DNA from: an uncultured Roseateles sp.
GTDB taxonomy: Bacteria; Pseudomonadota; Gammaproteobacteria; Burkholderiales; Burkholderiaceae
Assembly: GCA_946480605.1 (NCBI GenBank)
Contig: CAMLKW010000088.1
Span: forward strand, 1-16,411
Reading direction: 5' to 3'
DNA: 16,411 nucleotides
Shown here: positions 1-8,062 of the stretch, piece after piece
How positions within the stretch are numbered: the stretch's first letter is position 1
How the letters are laid out: each line of letters opens with the position of its first letter
The notes under the pieces: generated by a model
The model's input: only the letters and a program-made list of their open reading frames with translations
Database searches by the model: none
What the model was told of the DNA's origin: nothing
Position numbers and translations under genes: made by a program

Positions 1-1007
1 AAGCCGACCGCATGCTGGACATGGGCTTCATCCACGACATCAAGAAGGTGCTGGCCCTGCTGCCCGCACAGAAGCAGTCGCTGCTGTTCAGCGCCACCTT
101 CAGCGACGAGATCAAGAACCTCGCCGACCGCCTGCTGAACCAGCCGGCGCTCATCGAGGTGGCTCGCCGCAACCAGACCAACGACCAGATCGCGCAGAAG
201 GTCCACCCCGTGGGCCGCGAGCGCAAGAAGGAGCTGCTGGTGCACCTCATCAAGGGTGGCGACTGGCACCAGGTGCTGATCTTCACGCGCATGAAGCACG
301 GCGCCAACCGCCTGACCGACTACCTCAACGAGCAAGGCATCAGCGCCATGGCCATCCATGGCAACAAGAGCCAGGGCGCGCGCACCAAGGCGCTGGCCGA
401 CTTCAAGTCGGGCGACCTGACCTGCCTGGTGGCCACCGACATCGCGGCCCGCGGCATCGACATCGACCAGTTGCCCCACGTCGTCAACTTCGAGCTGCCC
501 AACGTGCCCGAGGACTATGTGCACCGCATCGGCCGCACCGGCCGCGCCGGCGCTCAGGGTGAAGCGGTCAGCCTGGTCTGCGTGGACGAGAACGGCTTCC
601 TGCGCGACATCGAGAAGCTCATCAAGCGCGAGATCCCCAAGGAGATCCTGCCCGGCTTCGCACCCGACCCCAACGAGCGCGCCGAGCCCATCGTGCTGGG
701 CCGCACCGTGCTGAACCCCAACGGCAGCCGGGGCCGCAACCCCAACCCGCCGCAGCACGCGGGCCGGGGCGGTCGTGGCGGCAATGGCGGCGGCCGTGGT
801 GGCGACAACCGTGGTGGCTCGCGCGACGGTGGCCGCAGTGGCGGTGGCGGCGGCAAACCGCAAGGCCACACCGGTATCGGCGGCGCCCGCACGGCGCCCA
901 AGCCGCAAGGCCAGGGCGCACCGCGCTCGGGCTCCGGCCAGCCCAGCCGCGACGGCAGCGCACCGCGCCATACCAACGGCCCGCGCCTGACCCAGCCCAA
1001 GCGCTGA
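1..1007 (+). CDS. rhlE: ATP-dependent RNA helicase RhlE, 5' end missing
   Basis: DEAD-box RNA helicase, expected in the cytoplasm, unwinding short RNA duplexes in ribosome maturation and RNA turnover. The window opens inside the DEAD box: the first full codons read Ala-Asp, preceded by two bases that fit the end of a Glu codon, so the N-terminal part with the Walker A motif lies outside. Of 334 visible residues, SAT (motif III) is near residue 33, the conserved HGNKSQGAR block near 119, TDIAARGID near 145-153 and HRIGRTGR at 174-181. Close resemblance to E. coli RhlE through the end of the RecA2 domain supports the RhlE name over other DEAD-box members. After about residue 235 the protein becomes a disordered Gly/Arg/Pro-rich tail with RGG repeats at about 255-284, a probable non-specific RNA-binding region. 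An intrinsic terminator follows the stop within 50 bases, so rhlE ends its transcription unit. Confidence 0.95.
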   Translation, partial: ADRMLDMGFIHDIKKVLALLPAQKQSLLFSATFSDEIKNLADRLLNQPALIEVARRNQTNDQIAQKVHPVGRERKKELLVHLIKGGDWHQVLIFTRMKHGANRLTDYLNEQGISAMAIHGNKSQGARTKALADFKSGDLTCLVATDIAARGIDIDQLPHVVNFELPNVPEDYVHRIGRTGRAGAQGEAVSLVCVDENGFLRDIEKLIKREIPKEILPGFAPDPNERAEPIVLGRTVLNPNGSRGRNPNPPQHAGRGGRGGNGGGRGGDNRGGSRDGGRSGGGGGKPQGHTGIGGARTAPKPQGQGAPRSGSGQPSRDGSAPRHTNGPRLTQPKR

Positions 1008-1021
1008 TCTGCTGAGCAAGT

Positions 1022-1070
1022 GCCTGCACGGCCCGTCCCTCGCGGGGCGGGCCGTTTTTTCTGGGCAGGC
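1022..1070 (+). terminator. Intrinsic terminator of rhlE
   Basis: A GC-rich hairpin has arms 1029-1039 and 1044-1054 (11 pairs, one G-T wobble) around a TCGC loop, followed directly by six T at 1055-1060. The flanks GCCTGC (1022-1027) and GCAGGC (1065-1070) are also complementary and could form an outer stem that brackets the T-run. It ends rhlE transcription and lies just before the 3' end of the convergent minus-strand gene. The minus-strand reading lacks a T-tract, so termination should be mostly one-directional. Confidence 0.9.
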
Positions 1071-1075
1071 AGCCC

Positions 1076-1687
1076 TCAGGCCACTGGCGCGGCGGCCCGG
1101 CGCCGAGCCCAGCAAAGGCCCATCAGCCCTGCCAGCACCAGCGGCGCCGTGCCCGGCAGCGGCAGCTCATGCGCGCCGTCGCGGGGTGGCAGATCCCTGC
1201 TCGTCAACGCGGTGATTTCGTAGCGGTACTGCGTCTCGTCGGGCATCTGGAAGCGGATTTCGTGACGGAACTGGAAGTCCTCCAGATACAGGTAGGGCAT
1301 GGCGCCCGTCGTCAGTACATCGGTGCCGTACAGCCCCTCCAAAAACAGCTGGAAGACGGGCCACGGATCGTTCAGGTGAATGAAGCTGAACAAGCTGTCC
1401 GTATCCGCGTCGATGAAGATCCGCTTGCTCTCGTTCATGTACGCCATGCCATCCTGCACGCCGCCCGCAACACTGCCCGACATCGTGACGCCGCTGTTGT
1501 ACTCACCCCGCATGAGCTCGGGATCCGAGTCGACGGCATCCATGTCCACCACCAGGTTGCCCGACAGCGTTCCGCCGGCCGCTGCATCCAGGCCCTTGGC
1601 CACGAAGCTGTAGGTGACCGGGGCCGCCTGAGCGGCGGCGCTGCAGGCCAGCGCGACCGCGCCGATGAGGATGTGACGCAAAGACAT
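1076..1687 (-). CDS. Secreted protein with PEP-CTERM-like (PLPG) sorting tail
   Basis: Predicted exported protein of 203 aa, function unknown. A Sec signal peptide covers about residues 1-21 (charged MSLRH start, hydrophobic core, AQA-A cleavage context). The middle (about 22-170) looks like a beta-rich extracellular domain with no motif I can name. The C-terminus has the three-part exosortase layout: LPLPGT at 175-180, a hydrophobic helix at about 181-194 and RRR at 195-197. The usual Pro-Glu-Pro is replaced by Pro-Leu-Pro, a known variant of this tail type. An upstream in-frame ATG exists at 1804, but 1687 is the better start because AGGGAG sits 6 bases before it and the signal peptide begins there. 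It is a single gene, convergent with rhlE and divergent from the SNF2 gene. The family assignment is fairly sure; the role in surface or exopolysaccharide biology is inferred. Confidence 0.85.
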   Translation of the reverse strand: MSLRHILIGAVALACSAAAQAAPVTYSFVAKGLDAAAGGTLSGNLVVDMDAVDSDPELMRGEYNSGVTMSGSVAGGVQDGMAYMNESKRIFIDADTDSLFSFIHLNDPWPVFQLFLEGLYGTDVLTTGAMPYLYLEDFQFRHEIRFQMPDETQYRYEITALTSRDLPPRDGAHELPLPGTAPLVLAGLMGLCWARRRAAAPVA

Positions 1688-1693
1688 GGTGAT

Positions 1694-1699
1694 CTCCCT
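1694..1699 (-). promoter_or_regulatory. Ribosome binding site fixing the start at 1687
   Basis: AGGGAG on the minus strand lies 6 bases before the ATG at 1687. It decides between this start and the longer in-frame alternative at 1804, which would place about 39 non-signal residues before the signal peptide. Confidence 0.75.
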
Positions 1700-1842
1700 G
1701 TGGGGTTGATAAGGCTCACGACGACATGCCGCGATGGAAGTCAGTGTCTGGATCGGCCGTATCAATGCCGTTTCCCGCCGGACCTGCAATGGTTTCAATC
1801 GCATCAGGTGGACGCCTTCGGCCAGAACCTTTGAAACACGGC

Positions 1843-1859
1843 TGATCTAATCCCCTCCA
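1843..1859 (+). promoter_or_regulatory. Putative extended -10 promoter, leaderless start of the SNF2 operon
   Basis: The string TGATCTAAT at 1843-1851 fits an extended -10 element: TGN followed by TCTAAT, which matches TATAAT at five of six positions. A start point 6-8 bases past the hexamer falls at about 1857-1859, directly before the ATG at 1860. There is no Shine-Dalgarno in front of that ATG (the preceding bases are TCCCCTCCA), and I find no good -35 hexamer, which an extended -10 can do without. Together this suggests a leaderless or nearly leaderless mRNA. This is an inference from sequence only. The rest of the 172-base divergent gap (1688-1859) shows no gene and no convincing promoter for the minus-strand gene. 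Confidence 0.45.
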
Positions 1860-4800
1860 ATGGCCCGCCCACCGCTCGACAACTCGCTCAAGTTCCTGCT
1901 CGCCGACAGTCTCGTGACCGGCGAAGAGATGCTGCGCAGGAGCCACCAGAACGCATCCACCCAGGCCCTGCCCGAGGCCGACCTGCAGACCCTGCTCGAC
2001 GCCCTGCTGCTGCTGGGCGGCACGGCCAGCATCAACGCCGTCATGCAATGGCTGGCGCTGACAGGCCGAGAGCGCGTCAACGGCGAGGCCTTCGACCACT
2101 ACGCCGCGCGCGACGGCCTGCAGGTGCTGGTCGCGCGCGGGCAGGCCGAGGCGGTATCGGGCAAAGGCACGCGCGCCCATCGCGACGCTCACGCCGAGCG
2201 CCTCCAGGCCCTGCTGATCACGCCCGAGGCGGAGCACTTCTGGCGCCAGCGCCTGTGGCTGCTGGGCGGCGGCCGCGGCAGCTGGCGCGACCCCATCGGC
2301 TGGGTCAGCTTCCGCAGCGTGGAGGACATGCAGGCCGTGCTGCGGCTGATGCTCTACACCGGCATGCCGGCCTCCGAGTTCGGCGAGCTGCTCATCACGC
2401 GGCTGACCGAGCTGCGAGATCCGGTGCTGCAGGTCGAGGCGCTGACCACGCCCTGGCTGCCCGGCCTCCTGGCGCAGATCGACGCTGAACTTCGCGACGA
2501 CCTGCTGAGTCATCTGCTGGACCTGCTGCCGCCCGGCCACCCGGCGCGCGCCGACGTGCACGCCTGGCTGAAGTCCGACGCCGCCGGGCCGCTGTCCACC
2601 CCACTGCGGGCCCGGCTGGCCGAGGCCGACCTGCTGGCGCTGGACCTGGACGGCGCCGCACGCCAGCTGCAAGGCCTGGAAGGCCCTGGCGTCACGCTGC
2701 TGGCCGCCACCCGCGCGCTGGTCGCCGGCCGCTGGGCCGAGGCCCGCAGCGGCTATGAGGCCGCCATCAAGGCCATCCACAGCGCCAGCCGCAGCCGCCG
2801 CAACGCGCTGCCGCTGCGCACCGCGCGGCTCTACCTGCTGAGCCTGCTGGCCAGCGACGACCCCAAGGCCTGGGCGCAGGCGCGCAAGTACGCCATCGCC
2901 GAGTCCGGCGCGCGCAACCCCACCGCCTATGACGCCTGGGGCCTGTGGGCGCATGGCATCGGCGTGCGGCTGGGCGAGGACAGCTTCATCGACGCCGCCT
3001 TTGCGCCGCAGGCGCCGGGCGACGCTGAAGCCGCCGACCGCCTGCTGCTGGCCGCCTGGCTGGGCCGGCCCGCGCCGGGCTGGACACCCGAGCTGGCCCA
3101 GCAGCTGCTGGCCGACCTGGGCGACGAGCAGGCCCTGCTGGCCGAGCAGCTGCGCGCCGCGCTGCAACGCCTGGAGCTGGGCGGCAGCGGGCCGACCCGC
3201 ATCACCGGCTTCCTGGGCCGGCCACGCGAGGCCTGGCAGGACGCGCTCGCCGCCATCGCCGCGCTCAGCGACGACGGCAAGCCCGCCGGCGCCGCCGCCA
3301 AGGCCGAGCTGGCCTGGCAGCTGACGCTGGACGCCGCCGGCCGCGTGCACACGCTGGAGCCGCTGGAGATGAACACCGGCGCCCGCGGCGGCCTGAAGTT
3401 CAAGCTCGTCACGCTGGCCAAGCTGAAGAAGCAGGGCGCCCAGCGCAGCCGCGACAACCTGGTGCTGCGCCACATCGAGCGCGACGCCTGGGCCGGCGTG
3501 CACGACTTGAGGCTGGACGTCAGCGCGGCGCTGGTCGCGCTGGTGGGCCACCCTCACCTGATGTTTGCCGACGCGCCGGGCCAGTGGGTGGAGCTGGGCG
3601 AGGGCCTGCCCGAGCTTGAAGTGCGCCGCGTCGACACTGCCGACGGCGCGGCCTTCCAGTTCCACCTGCACCCGCCGCTGACCGCCGCCGAACCGCCGCA
3701 TGCCGGCGCGCTGTTCGGTGCCCAGGCCGAGGCCGAACGCGAGCGCCGCAACACCCAGCGCGTGCTGCGCGAGGGGCCGGGCCGCGCGCGGCTGATCCGC
3801 ATCACGCCCACGCAGCGCCGCGTGGCCGAGCTGGTCGCCCAGGGCTGGCAGGTGCCGGCCCATGCCACCGCCGAGCTGGGCGCCGCGCTGCAGGTGCTGA
3901 CCGGCCACTTCCAGCTGCACAGCGACGCCGAGGCCGGCCAGCGCGTCGCCGGCGACAGCCGCCTGCATGCGCGCCTGACGCCGCAGGGCGAGGGCCTGCA
4001 GCTGCTGCTGGTGGCCCAGCCCTTTGGCGACTTCGGTCCCGCCGTCACGCCCGGCCAGGGCCGCGAGCGGCTGATGTGTTTGCACGAGGGCGTCAGCCTG
4101 GCGACCGAACGCGACCTGGCCGCCGAAGGCCGGCACCGCGCCGACGTGCTGGCCGCCCTGCCCTTCCTGGACCCCGAGCAGCCGCCCGGCCAGCCCTGGC
4201 TGCTGGCCGATGCCGAAGAGGCGCTGGCCGCCGTCGAGCGCCTGCCCGCGCTGCCCGGCATCGCCGCGCTGGCCTGGCCCAAGGGCAAGCCGGTGCGGGT
4301 GCTGCCGCTGGACGGCGCGGCGGTGCAGATCAGCGTCAGCAGCGGACGCGACTGGCTGGGCCTGAGCGGCGAGGTGCAGGTCGAGGAAGGCCGCGTGCTG
4401 GGCCTGCAGGAGCTGCTGGCGCTGAGCCGGGCCAGCCAGAGCCGCTTCGTGCGCCTGGCCGAGGGCCACTACCTGGCGTTGTCCGAACAGCTGCGCCAGC
4501 AGCTGCGCGACCTGGATGCACTGGGCCAGACCAAGAAGGGTGCGCTGCAGCTGCCTGCCGCCGGCGCCGCCTGGCTGGAGCAAGGCCTGGCCGGCGTGCA
4601 GCTGGCCGGCGACAGCGCCTGGCGCGCACGGGCCGAGCAACTGGCCGCCGCCGCCGCGCTGCAACCCCAGCTCCCGAAGGCGCTGCGCGCCGAGCTGCGC
4701 GGCTACCAGGCCGAGGGCTTCGCGTGGATGAGCCGGCTGGCTGCGGCCGGCTTCGGCGCCTGCCTGGCCGACGACATGGGCCTGGGCAAGACCGTGCAGA

Positions 4801-6068
4801 CGCTGGCGCTGCTGATCCAGCGCGCGGCCTCCGGCCCGGCGCTGGTCATCGCGCCCACCTCCGTCTGCGGCAACTGGTTGGCCGAGTGCGCCGCGTTCGC
4901 GCCGTCGCTGAACGCGCTGGACTACGGCGCCGCCGCCGACCGCACCGCACTGCTGACCGCCGCCGGGCCTGGCGAGGTCGTGGTCGCCAGCTACGCGCTC
5001 GCGCAGATCGACGCCGACGCGTTTGCCAAGCGACGCTGGCACACGCTGGTGCTGGACGAGGCCCAGGCGCTGAAGAACGCCGCCACCAAGCGTGCCAGGT
5101 CGGTCGCCGAGTTCGATGCCGATTTCCGCCTGGCGTTGTCGGGCACGCCGGTGGAAAACCGGCTGGCCGACCTGTGGTCGCTGATGAACCTCATCAACCC
5201 CGGGCTGCTGGGCACGGCGCCGCAGTTCAACGAGCGCTTCGCCGGCCCGATCGAGCGCCAGCAGGACGCTGCGGCCCGCGCGCGGCTGCGCCGCCTCGTC
5301 GCGCCCTTCTTGCTCAGGCGCACCAAGGCCCAGGTGCTGCAAGACCTGCCCCCGCGCACCGAGATCGTCCACCGCGTCGAGCCGTCCGAACCGGAGCGCC
5401 ACTTCCTCGAAGCCCTGCGCCGCGACGCCCAGGCCGCCGTGGCCCAGGCCGCGGCCGACCCCGAGCGCGGCGCGCCCATGCAGGTGCTGGCCGAGCTGAT
5501 GCGGCTGCGCCGCGCCGCCTGCGACCCGCGGCTGGTGGCGCCCGAGCTGGGCCTGGTGGGCGCCAAGATGGCCGAGTTCGAGCACATCGTCCGCGAGCTG
5601 GTGGCCGGCGGCCACAAGGCCCTCGTCTTCAGCCAGTTCACCGACTACCTGGACCTGCTGGCCGAGCGCGTCGCGCAGATGGGCCTGGCCTTCCAGCGCC
5701 TGGACGGCAGCACGCCGCAGGCCGAGCGCACCAAGCGCGTCGCCGCCTTCCAGCAGGGCGAGGGCGAGGTCTTCCTGATCAGCCTGAAGGCCGGCGGCTT
5801 CGGCCTGAACCTGACGGTGGCCGACTACGTGCTCATCGTCGACCCCTGGTGGAACCCCGCCGCCGAAGACCAGGCCGCCGGCCGCGCCCACCGCATGGGC
5901 CAGCAACGGCCGGTGACCGTCTACCGGCTGGTGACGGCCGGCTCGGTGGAGGAGCGCATCATCGAGCTGCACCGCGACAAGCGCGGCCTGGCCGAGAGCA
6001 TGCTGGAAGGCGACGGCCGGGCCGTGCCGCTGGACGCGGCCGCGCTGGCGGCCTTGCTGGAGGACTGA
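1860..6068 (+). CDS. Large SNF2-family ATPase/helicase (1402 aa)
   Basis: A SWI2/SNF2 superfamily 2 motor protein, expected to translocate on double-stranded nucleic acid using ATP. The motor occupies the C-terminal third: entry region at about 945, Walker A DDMGLGKT at 971-978 (Lys977), DEAQ box at 1066-1069, SGTPVENRL near 1093, the second RecA domain from about 1250 with GST near 1283, and the arginine-finger motif VI GRAHRMGQ near 1341. The roughly 940 residues before it have no motif I can assign. About 230-330 looks like an alpha-helical repeat (TPR-like), and about 480-530 resembles a conserved region I recall from large SNF2 proteins of pseudomonads. Length and layout differ from RapA/HepA, so that name is not used. 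The ATG at 1860 has no Shine-Dalgarno; see the proposed leaderless promoter. It is the first gene of a five-gene coupled operon, and its stop directly abuts the next ATG. The family is certain, the cellular role unknown. Confidence 0.93.
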   Translation: MARPPLDNSLKFLLADSLVTGEEMLRRSHQNASTQALPEADLQTLLDALLLLGGTASINAVMQWLALTGRERVNGEAFDHYAARDGLQVLVARGQAEAVSGKGTRAHRDAHAERLQALLITPEAEHFWRQRLWLLGGGRGSWRDPIGWVSFRSVEDMQAVLRLMLYTGMPASEFGELLITRLTELRDPVLQVEALTTPWLPGLLAQIDAELRDDLLSHLLDLLPPGHPARADVHAWLKSDAAGPLSTPLRARLAEADLLALDLDGAARQLQGLEGPGVTLLAATRALVAGRWAEARSGYEAAIKAIHSASRSRRNALPLRTARLYLLSLLASDDPKAWAQARKYAIAESGARNPTAYDAWGLWAHGIGVRLGEDSFIDAAFAPQAPGDAEAADRLLLAAWLGRPAPGWTPELAQQLLADLGDEQALLAEQLRAALQRLELGGSGPTRITGFLGRPREAWQDALAAIAALSDDGKPAGAAAKAELAWQLTLDAAGRVHTLEPLEMNTGARGGLKFKLVTLAKLKKQGAQRSRDNLVLRHIERDAWAGVHDLRLDVSAALVALVGHPHLMFADAPGQWVELGEGLPELEVRRVDTADGAAFQFHLHPPLTAAEPPHAGALFGAQAEAERERRNTQRVLREGPGRARLIRITPTQRRVAELVAQGWQVPAHATAELGAALQVLTGHFQLHSDAEAGQRVAGDSRLHARLTPQGEGLQLLLVAQPFGDFGPAVTPGQGRERLMCLHEGVSLATERDLAAEGRHRADVLAALPFLDPEQPPGQPWLLADAEEALAAVERLPALPGIAALAWPKGKPVRVLPLDGAAVQISVSSGRDWLGLSGEVQVEEGRVLGLQELLALSRASQSRFVRLAEGHYLALSEQLRQQLRDLDALGQTKKGALQLPAAGAAWLEQGLAGVQLAGDSAWRARAEQLAAAAALQPQLPKALRAELRGYQAEGFAWMSRLAAAGFGACLADDMGLGKTVQTLALLIQRAASGPALVIAPTSVCGNWLAECAAFAPSLNALDYGAAADRTALLTAAGPGEVVVASYALAQIDADAFAKRRWHTLVLDEAQALKNAATKRARSVAEFDADFRLALSGTPVENRLADLWSLMNLINPGLLGTAPQFNERFAGPIERQQDAAARARLRRLVAPFLLRRTKAQVLQDLPPRTEIVHRVEPSEPERHFLEALRRDAQAAVAQAAADPERGAPMQVLAELMRLRRAACDPRLVAPELGLVGAKMAEFEHIVRELVAGGHKALVFSQFTDYLDLLAERVAQMGLAFQRLDGSTPQAERTKRVAAFQQGEGEVFLISLKAGGFGLNLTVADYVLIVDPWWNPAAEDQAAGRAHRMGQQRPVTVYRLVTAGSVEERIIELHRDKRGLAESMLEGDGRAVPLDAAALAALLED

Positions 6069-6695
6069 ATGACAAGCACCTGGATCGCCGGAGCTACCGG
6101 CCTCGTCGGTGGCGCGTTGCGGCGGGAACTGCCCGAGGCCATCGCGCTGGCACGCCGGCCGGGGCCGGGCCTCATGGTGGTGGACTACGGCCGCCCCGAG
6201 ACCTTCGCCGCCCTGGCGGCGCCGCGGCGTCTGTTCATCGCGCTGGGCACCACCCTGGCCCAGGCCGGCTCGCAGGCGGCGTTCCGCACGGTGGACTTCG
6301 ACGCCGTCGTGGCCGTGGCACGCACCGCCCGCGAACGCGGCGCGACGCACTGCGGGCTGGTCTCGGCGCTGGGCGCCGACGCCCGTTCGTCCGCGTTCTA
6401 CACCCGGGTCAAGGGCGAGGCCGAGGACGCGTTGATCGCGCTCGGCTTCGAGCGCCTCGTCATCGCCCGCCCCTCGCTGCTGGATGGCGAACGCGCCGCG
6501 CTGGCGCAACCTCAGCGCGCGGGCGAAGGCTGGGCGCTACGCCTCACGCGCCCCATCGCCGGCCTGATCCCGGCGCGCTGGCGGCCCATCACGCCGGATC
6601 GCGTCGCCCGCTCACTGGTGCTTGCGCTGGATCAGCCGGGCCCGGCCGTGCAGGTGTTGGAATCCGCCCAACTGCAAACCCTGGGAGCCCCATGA
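6069..6695 (+). CDS. NAD(P)-binding Rossmann protein, TIP30/YbjT-like
   Basis: A 208-aa atypical short-chain dehydrogenase/epimerase-like protein. Visible features are the N-terminal dinucleotide-binding GATGLVG at 8-14, Ser99 in GLVSALGA, and a YxxxK pair (Tyr111, Lys115) in FYTRVKGEAE. The latter two blocks strongly recall the HTATIP2/TIP30 (CC3) group and bacterial homologues, which bind NADPH but mostly lack an established substrate. It could be an oxidoreductase or a cofactor-sensing protein; I cannot choose. The start is well supported: GGAGGA at 6059-6064, within the end of the upstream gene, precedes an ATG that directly follows the upstream TGA. It overlaps the downstream gene by four bases (ATGA), so it is translated in step with the SNF2 ATPase and the beta-CASP protein. 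No signal peptide or membrane helix is seen, so it is cytoplasmic. Confidence 0.85.
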   Translation: MTSTWIAGATGLVGGALRRELPEAIALARRPGPGLMVVDYGRPETFAALAAPRRLFIALGTTLAQAGSQAAFRTVDFDAVVAVARTARERGATHCGLVSALGADARSSAFYTRVKGEAEDALIALGFERLVIARPSLLDGERAALAQPQRAGEGWALRLTRPIAGLIPARWRPITPDRVARSLVLALDQPGPAVQVLESAQLQTLGAP

Positions 6696-8062
6696 AACTG
6701 ACCTTTCTCGGCGCCGCCGACACCGTCACCGGCTCGCGCCACCTGCTGCAGCTCGGCGAGCAGCGCCTGCTGCTGGATGCCGGCCTGTTCCAGGGCTACA
6801 AGGCGCTGCGCGAGCGCAACTGGATGGCGCTGGGCGCGCCCGCCATGCAGCTCGACGCCGTGCTGCTGTCCCACGCCCACCTGGACCACTGCGGCTACCT
6901 GCCCGCGCTGCGCCGTCAGGGCTTCAAGGGCCCCATCTACGCGACCAGCGCCACGCGCGACCTCTGCGACGTGCTGCTGCGCGACAGCGCCCATCTGCAG
7001 GAGGAGGACGCCCGCCGCGCCAACAAGGACGGCAGCAGCCGCCACGAGAAGGCGCTGCCGCTGTACGGCGTGCGCGAGGCCGAGGCGACGCTGAACGCCT
7101 TCGCTCCCGTACCCCGTGACGGCCGGCTGCGCCTGGGCGCCACGGACATCCGCTTCACGCCCGCCGGCCACCTGCTGGGCGCCAGCAGCATCCACGTCAG
7201 CCATGCCGGCCGCTCGCTGCTGTTCTCGGGCGACGTCGGCCGCGTGGGCGACCTGCTGATGCCCGTGCCCCAGGTGCCGCCCGCGGCCGACGTGGTGCTG
7301 ATCGAGTCCACCTACGGCAACCGGCTGCACCCGGCCGAGGACGCCCAGGCACGGCTCGCGCAGATCCTGCGCAACACCTTCAAGCGCGGCGGCTCCGTGC
7401 TGCTGCCCAGCTTTGCCGTGGGGCGCGCCCAGGCGCTGCTGCTGGTGCTGCAACGGCTGCGCAATGCCGGCGAACTGCCGCTGGACGTGCCCATCTGGCT
7501 GGACAGCCCCATGGCCGAGCAGGCCACCGAGCTGACCCTCAAGCATGCCCGGCTGCTGCGCATCTCCGCCAACGAGGCGCGCAGCCTCACCGACCGGGTG
7601 CGCTACGTGACCAAGCACGCCCAGAGCCTCAAGCTGGCCGCCAGCCTGGCGGCACCGCGCGCGAGGCCGGCCGTGGTCATCTCGGCCAGCGGCATGGCCA
7701 CCGGCGGGCGGGTGCTGAACTACATCGAGGCGCTGGCGCCGCAGCCACGGCACCACATCGCCTTCCCCGGCTTCCAGGCCGGCGGCACGCGCGGCGCGCG
7801 CATGGTGGCGGGCGAGCGCGAGATCAAGATCCGCGGCCAGTGGGTGCCTGTGAACGCCGAGATCAGCCACCTGGACGGCTTCTCCGGCCACGCCGACGCC
7901 GACGGCCTGATGCAGTGGCTGCGCGCCCTGCCCCGGCCGCCCGAGCAGGTCTACGTGGTGCACGGCGAACCCGCCGCCGCGGATGCGCTGCGCTGCCGCA
8001 TCCAGGACGAGCTGGGCCTGCCGGTGCGCGTGCCGCAGCACGGCGAGACCGTCGGCTGGTGA
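6692..8062 (+). CDS. Beta-CASP metallo-beta-lactamase-fold RNase-like protein
   Basis: A 456-aa protein of the YSH1/CPSF73-like group (COG1236 type), usually zinc-dependent ribonucleases. Metal-binding motifs are complete: HAHLDH at 61-66, AGH (His160), SGD (Asp181), and the beta-CASP motifs IEST (Glu205), FSGH (His400) and VHGE (His424). The beta-CASP insert spans about 225-385, with the typical LPSFAVGRAQ at 238-247 and SASGMATGGR at 331-340. Length is normal for the family, nothing essential is missing, and the enzyme should be active. Likely activity is endo- or 5'-exonucleolytic RNA cleavage in the cytoplasm; a DNA substrate cannot be excluded. The ATG overlaps the previous stop as ATGA, with GGGAG at 6683-6687 as ribosome binding site. 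The in-frame open reading upstream of 6692 runs through other genes and is not part of the protein. No ATP-dependent DNA ligase gene lies nearby, so it does not look like the ligase-associated exonuclease. Confidence 0.92.
   Translation: MKLTFLGAADTVTGSRHLLQLGEQRLLLDAGLFQGYKALRERNWMALGAPAMQLDAVLLSHAHLDHCGYLPALRRQGFKGPIYATSATRDLCDVLLRDSAHLQEEDARRANKDGSSRHEKALPLYGVREAEATLNAFAPVPRDGRLRLGATDIRFTPAGHLLGASSIHVSHAGRSLLFSGDVGRVGDLLMPVPQVPPAADVVLIESTYGNRLHPAEDAQARLAQILRNTFKRGGSVLLPSFAVGRAQALLLVLQRLRNAGELPLDVPIWLDSPMAEQATELTLKHARLLRISANEARSLTDRVRYVTKHAQSLKLAASLAAPRARPAVVISASGMATGGRVLNYIEALAPQPRHHIAFPGFQAGGTRGARMVAGEREIKIRGQWVPVNAEISHLDGFSGHADADGLMQWLRALPRPPEQVYVVHGEPAAADALRCRIQDELGLPVRVPQHGETVGW

Noticed and set aside
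1716..6509. A 1597-codon stop-free frame on the minus strand opposite the SNF2 and TIP30-like genes
   Set aside because: Its codons lie exactly opposite the sense codons, so it stays open as long as the sense genes avoid TTA, CTA and TCA, the rarest codons at this GC content. The translation is low-complexity (Gln/Gly/Ala/Arg/His) and resembles no protein.
4076..6691. N-terminal extension of the beta-CASP frame back into the SNF2 gene
   Set aside because: Arg/Ala/Gly-only sequence overlapping two real genes; the ATG at 6692 with GGGAG upstream gives the normal family N-terminus.
6692..8062. Ligase-associated DNA exonuclease in a bacterial DNA-repair cassette
   Set aside because: No ATP-dependent ligase or ligase-associated phosphoesterase is present, and the SNF2 protein is not of the DEXH ligase-associated type.
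1860..8062. Anti-phage defence island based on the SNF2 helicase and nuclease-like pair
   Set aside because: The pair is set in an operon with housekeeping mnmC, composition matches the surroundings, and there is no integrase, methyltransferase of restriction type, toxin or mobile element. It cannot be excluded but has no positive support.
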